From UBA12276 sp041476285 (lineage in GTDB: Archaea; Micrarchaeota; Micrarchaeia; Micrarchaeales; Micrarchaeaceae): 14,174 nucleotides of DNA. The notes beneath the pieces were generated by a model. It worked only from the letters and a program-made list of their open reading frames with translations, searched no databases and was not told the origin of the DNA. Of the stretch, positions 12,427 to 14,174 are shown one piece after another. The stretch covers positions 1 to 14,174 of the forward strand of contig JBGOTD010000010.1 in assembly GCA_041476285.1 (NCBI GenBank), in the 5' to 3' direction. The number at the start of each line of letters is the position of its first letter. The stretch's first letter is position 1. A program made the translations under genes and the position numbers.

Positions 12427-14174
12427 ATGGAAAATAACGAGTATAGTGCAAAGGACATAATCGCCCTCTCAGGAGCCGAAGGAGTAAGAAAAAGACCTGC
12501 AATGTACATCGGCTCAACCGCCAACAAAGGGTTTATTCACCTCCTGTACGAAGTGCTGGATAATGCAATAGACGAGGCCCAGGCAGGCTACGCAAAAGAG
12601 ATAACAATGACTCTTACAAGGGACGAAGACTCTGACATCGCGGAAGTAAGTGATAATGGCAGAGGAATACCTGTCGACATCATGGAGAAGGAGGGAAAAC
12701 CGGCACTTGAAGTAATAATGACATCTTTGCATACTGGTGGAAAATTCAACAACAAGGCGTACAAGGTTTCTGGAGGCCTTCACGGTGTTGGGTTGACTGT
12801 TGTAAACGCACTTTCTGAAAGTACAGATGTTACTGTTAAAAGAAACGGTAAAATATACCATCAAAAATTCAGCAAAGGCCTGAAAGCATCAGAACTGGAG
12901 ACAATAGGAACTACAAATCCGGAAGACACCGGAACAAAAATAAAATTCAAGCCAGACAAGAGTATATTCTCTGCAAAAAGCTTCGATTCAATAGAGCTTA
13001 ACGAGAGACTAAAGGAACTTGCATTTCTTAATCCAGGCATTCACATACTGCTTGTTGATAGGCGTGATCCGGCAAATGAAAAAGTTTCTACCTATTCATC
13101 ACAAAAAGGGCTACCGGATTTTCTGGAATTTGTAAGGGGCGATAAAGAGGCACTAACAAGGCCGATAATAATAAGCAAGCATGTGGATTCGATAAAAATA
13201 GACTTAGGCATGCAATATGTAAACAGCTATGCAGAGGATCTTCTCTCATTTGTTAACAAAATAAGAACACCAGAAGGAGGCACACATGTAATTGGATTCA
13301 GATCCGCATTAACCAGGGCGATTACGAATTACATGCAGAAAAACTCAAAAAAGCTAGGAAAACAGCAGGCAGAAATGGAAGGCGAGGACACGCGCGAAGG
13401 CCTTATTGCAATACTTTCTGTATCAATGCAAAATCCTGAATTTGAAGGCCAGACAAAGGAGAAACTTGGAAATACTACCATAAAAAGCATAGTTGACAGC
13501 ACTCTCTACGCAGCAATTTCCACATATCTTGAGGAAAATCCTGCAGACGGAACAAACATAATAAGAAAGGTAATGACTGCTGCTGAGGCCAGGGAATCTG
13601 CTAGAAGAGCTAAGGAACTTGCCAGAAAGAAAAGTCTTTTTGAAGGATCGGTATTACCTGGTAAACTGTCCGATTGCACTGAAGATGACCCTTCAAAATC
13701 TGAAATATTCATAGTCGAGGGTGTAAGCGCAGCCGGTTCCAGCAAACAGGCAAGAGACAGAAACTACCAGGCAATCTTGCCGCTAAGGGGAAAAGTGCTT
13801 AATGTGGAAAAGGCGTCCGACGAAAAAATATTCAACAATTCGGAGCTGCACCTTATGGTAACCGCATTCGGCGTAGGCATAAAGGAATCATTCAATCCAG
13901 AGAACCTAAGATACAACAAGATAATACTCCTTACGGACGCAGACGTAGATGGAAGTCACATAAGAACACTGCTTCTAACTTTCTTCTACAGATACATGCG
14001 CCCGCTCATAGAAAGAGGCAACATATACATAGCGCAGCCCCCACTTTACAAGGTATCACGAGGCAAAGAGTCAAAATATCTTTATTACGATGCAGATCTC
14101 AGCAAGGCCATAAGCGACTATGATGGCAAAGCAGAAGTAAAACGTTACAAAGGTCTGGGCGAGATGAATCCGGA
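12427..14174 (+). CDS. gyrB: DNA gyrase subunit B, 3'-truncated by window edge
   Basis: The ATPase and toprim subunit of type IIA topoisomerase, closely bacterial in sequence. About 582 codons are present with no stop; the usual short-type protein is about 640 residues. The GHKL ATPase domain shows EGVRKRPAMYIGST, the ATP/Mg asparagine in EVLDNAIDEA, DNGRGIP, and SGGLHGVG. The transducer domain has FVNKIRTPEGGTHVIGF. The toprim domain has Glu431 in EGVSAAGSSKQ, then LPLRGKVLNVEKA, LTDADVDGSHIRTLLLTFFYR with Asp504 and Asp506, and QPPLYKV, and the frame runs off in KRYKGLGEMNP. The toprim box differs from the near-universal EGDSAGG at two places (Val433, Ala436), while the catalytic Glu and DxD are kept. 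Gyrase in archaea is ascribed to old transfer from bacteria. gyrA would be expected just downstream. Confidence 0.97.
   Translation, partial: MENNEYSAKDIIALSGAEGVRKRPAMYIGSTANKGFIHLLYEVLDNAIDEAQAGYAKEITMTLTRDEDSDIAEVSDNGRGIPVDIMEKEGKPALEVIMTSLHTGGKFNNKAYKVSGGLHGVGLTVVNALSESTDVTVKRNGKIYHQKFSKGLKASELETIGTTNPEDTGTKIKFKPDKSIFSAKSFDSIELNERLKELAFLNPGIHILLVDRRDPANEKVSTYSSQKGLPDFLEFVRGDKEALTRPIIISKHVDSIKIDLGMQYVNSYAEDLLSFVNKIRTPEGGTHVIGFRSALTRAITNYMQKNSKKLGKQQAEMEGEDTREGLIAILSVSMQNPEFEGQTKEKLGNTTIKSIVDSTLYAAISTYLEENPADGTNIIRKVMTAAEARESARRAKELARKKSLFEGSVLPGKLSDCTEDDPSKSEIFIVEGVSAAGSSKQARDRNYQAILPLRGKVLNVEKASDEKIFNNSELHLMVTAFGVGIKESFNPENLRYNKIILLTDADVDGSHIRTLLLTFFYRYMRPLIERGNIYIAQPPLYKVSRGKESKYLYYDADLSKAISDYDGKAEVKRYKGLGEMNP

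Noticed and set aside
12514..12864. Minus-strand open frame opposite the gyrB ATPase domain
   Set aside because: It is antisense to the clear GHKL motifs of gyrB, has no initiation signals and its product resembles nothing.
1..14174. CRISPR arrays, insertion sequences, prophage genes, toxin-antitoxin pairs
   Set aside because: No regularly spaced repeats, transposase or integrase motifs, terminal inverted repeats or small paired toxin genes were seen on either strand.

Overview
The window looks like chromosomal DNA of an archaeon, most likely a Micrarchaeota/ARMAN-type member of the DPANN group. The gene set is archaeal: RadA, GINS, L44e, aIF2-alpha, PAC2-family protein, diphthine synthase, an initiator tRNA with an A1-U72 pair, TATA boxes about 25 bp before inferred starts, and GGTG-type ribosome binding sites. 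Two features point to Micrarchaeota. One is a 390-residue tRNA-splicing endonuclease with the three-unit epsilon-2 layout, which I know from Micrarchaeum acidiphilum ARMAN-2. The other is a pair of tRNA genes with introns outside the usual 37/38 position. A bacterial-type gyrB also fits this lineage. The assignment is inferred from gene content, since there is no rRNA to check it.

Layout. At the left edge is the 3' part of a sugar-nucleotidyltransferase gene (2-436), then initiator tRNA-Met (484-558). A plus-strand information-processing operon follows: GINS subunit, L44e, aIF2-alpha and PAC2-family protein (692-3117). It ends next to an intron-containing tRNA-Gly(CCC) at 3127-3214. Convergent to it is a minus-strand pair: a DUF92 membrane protein (4189-4893) followed in the same reading frame by a lipoate-ligase-like gene (3325-4179). 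The 389-bp gap 4894-5282 has outward-facing TATA boxes and a candidate small RNA with a strong hairpin. A tight plus-strand operon radA-dph5-endA (5283-8176) comes next and runs convergently into tRNA-Lys(CTT) on the minus strand (8185-8296), which carries a 37-nt intron in its T-loop. A four-gene minus-strand operon fills 8337-12261, read in the order radical SAM enzyme, COG2403 P-loop protein, VKOR-like protein, HD phosphohydrolase. A divergent promoter region separates it from gyrB (12427 to the window edge, 3'-truncated).

How the parts fit. Most of the window is housekeeping: replication and repair (GINS, RadA, GyrB), translation (L44e, aIF2-alpha, Dph5, three tRNAs) and RNA maturation (EndA). 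The most informative theme is tRNA splicing: the broad-specificity type of endonuclease is encoded beside two tRNAs whose introns would need it. I saw no CRISPR array, insertion sequence, prophage or rRNA, and no clear case of a wholly new multi-gene system. The points worth a second look are the unusual tRNA introns, changed signature residues in GyrB and the lipoate-ligase homologue, a near-perfect palindrome ahead of the GINS operon, and the candidate small RNA.
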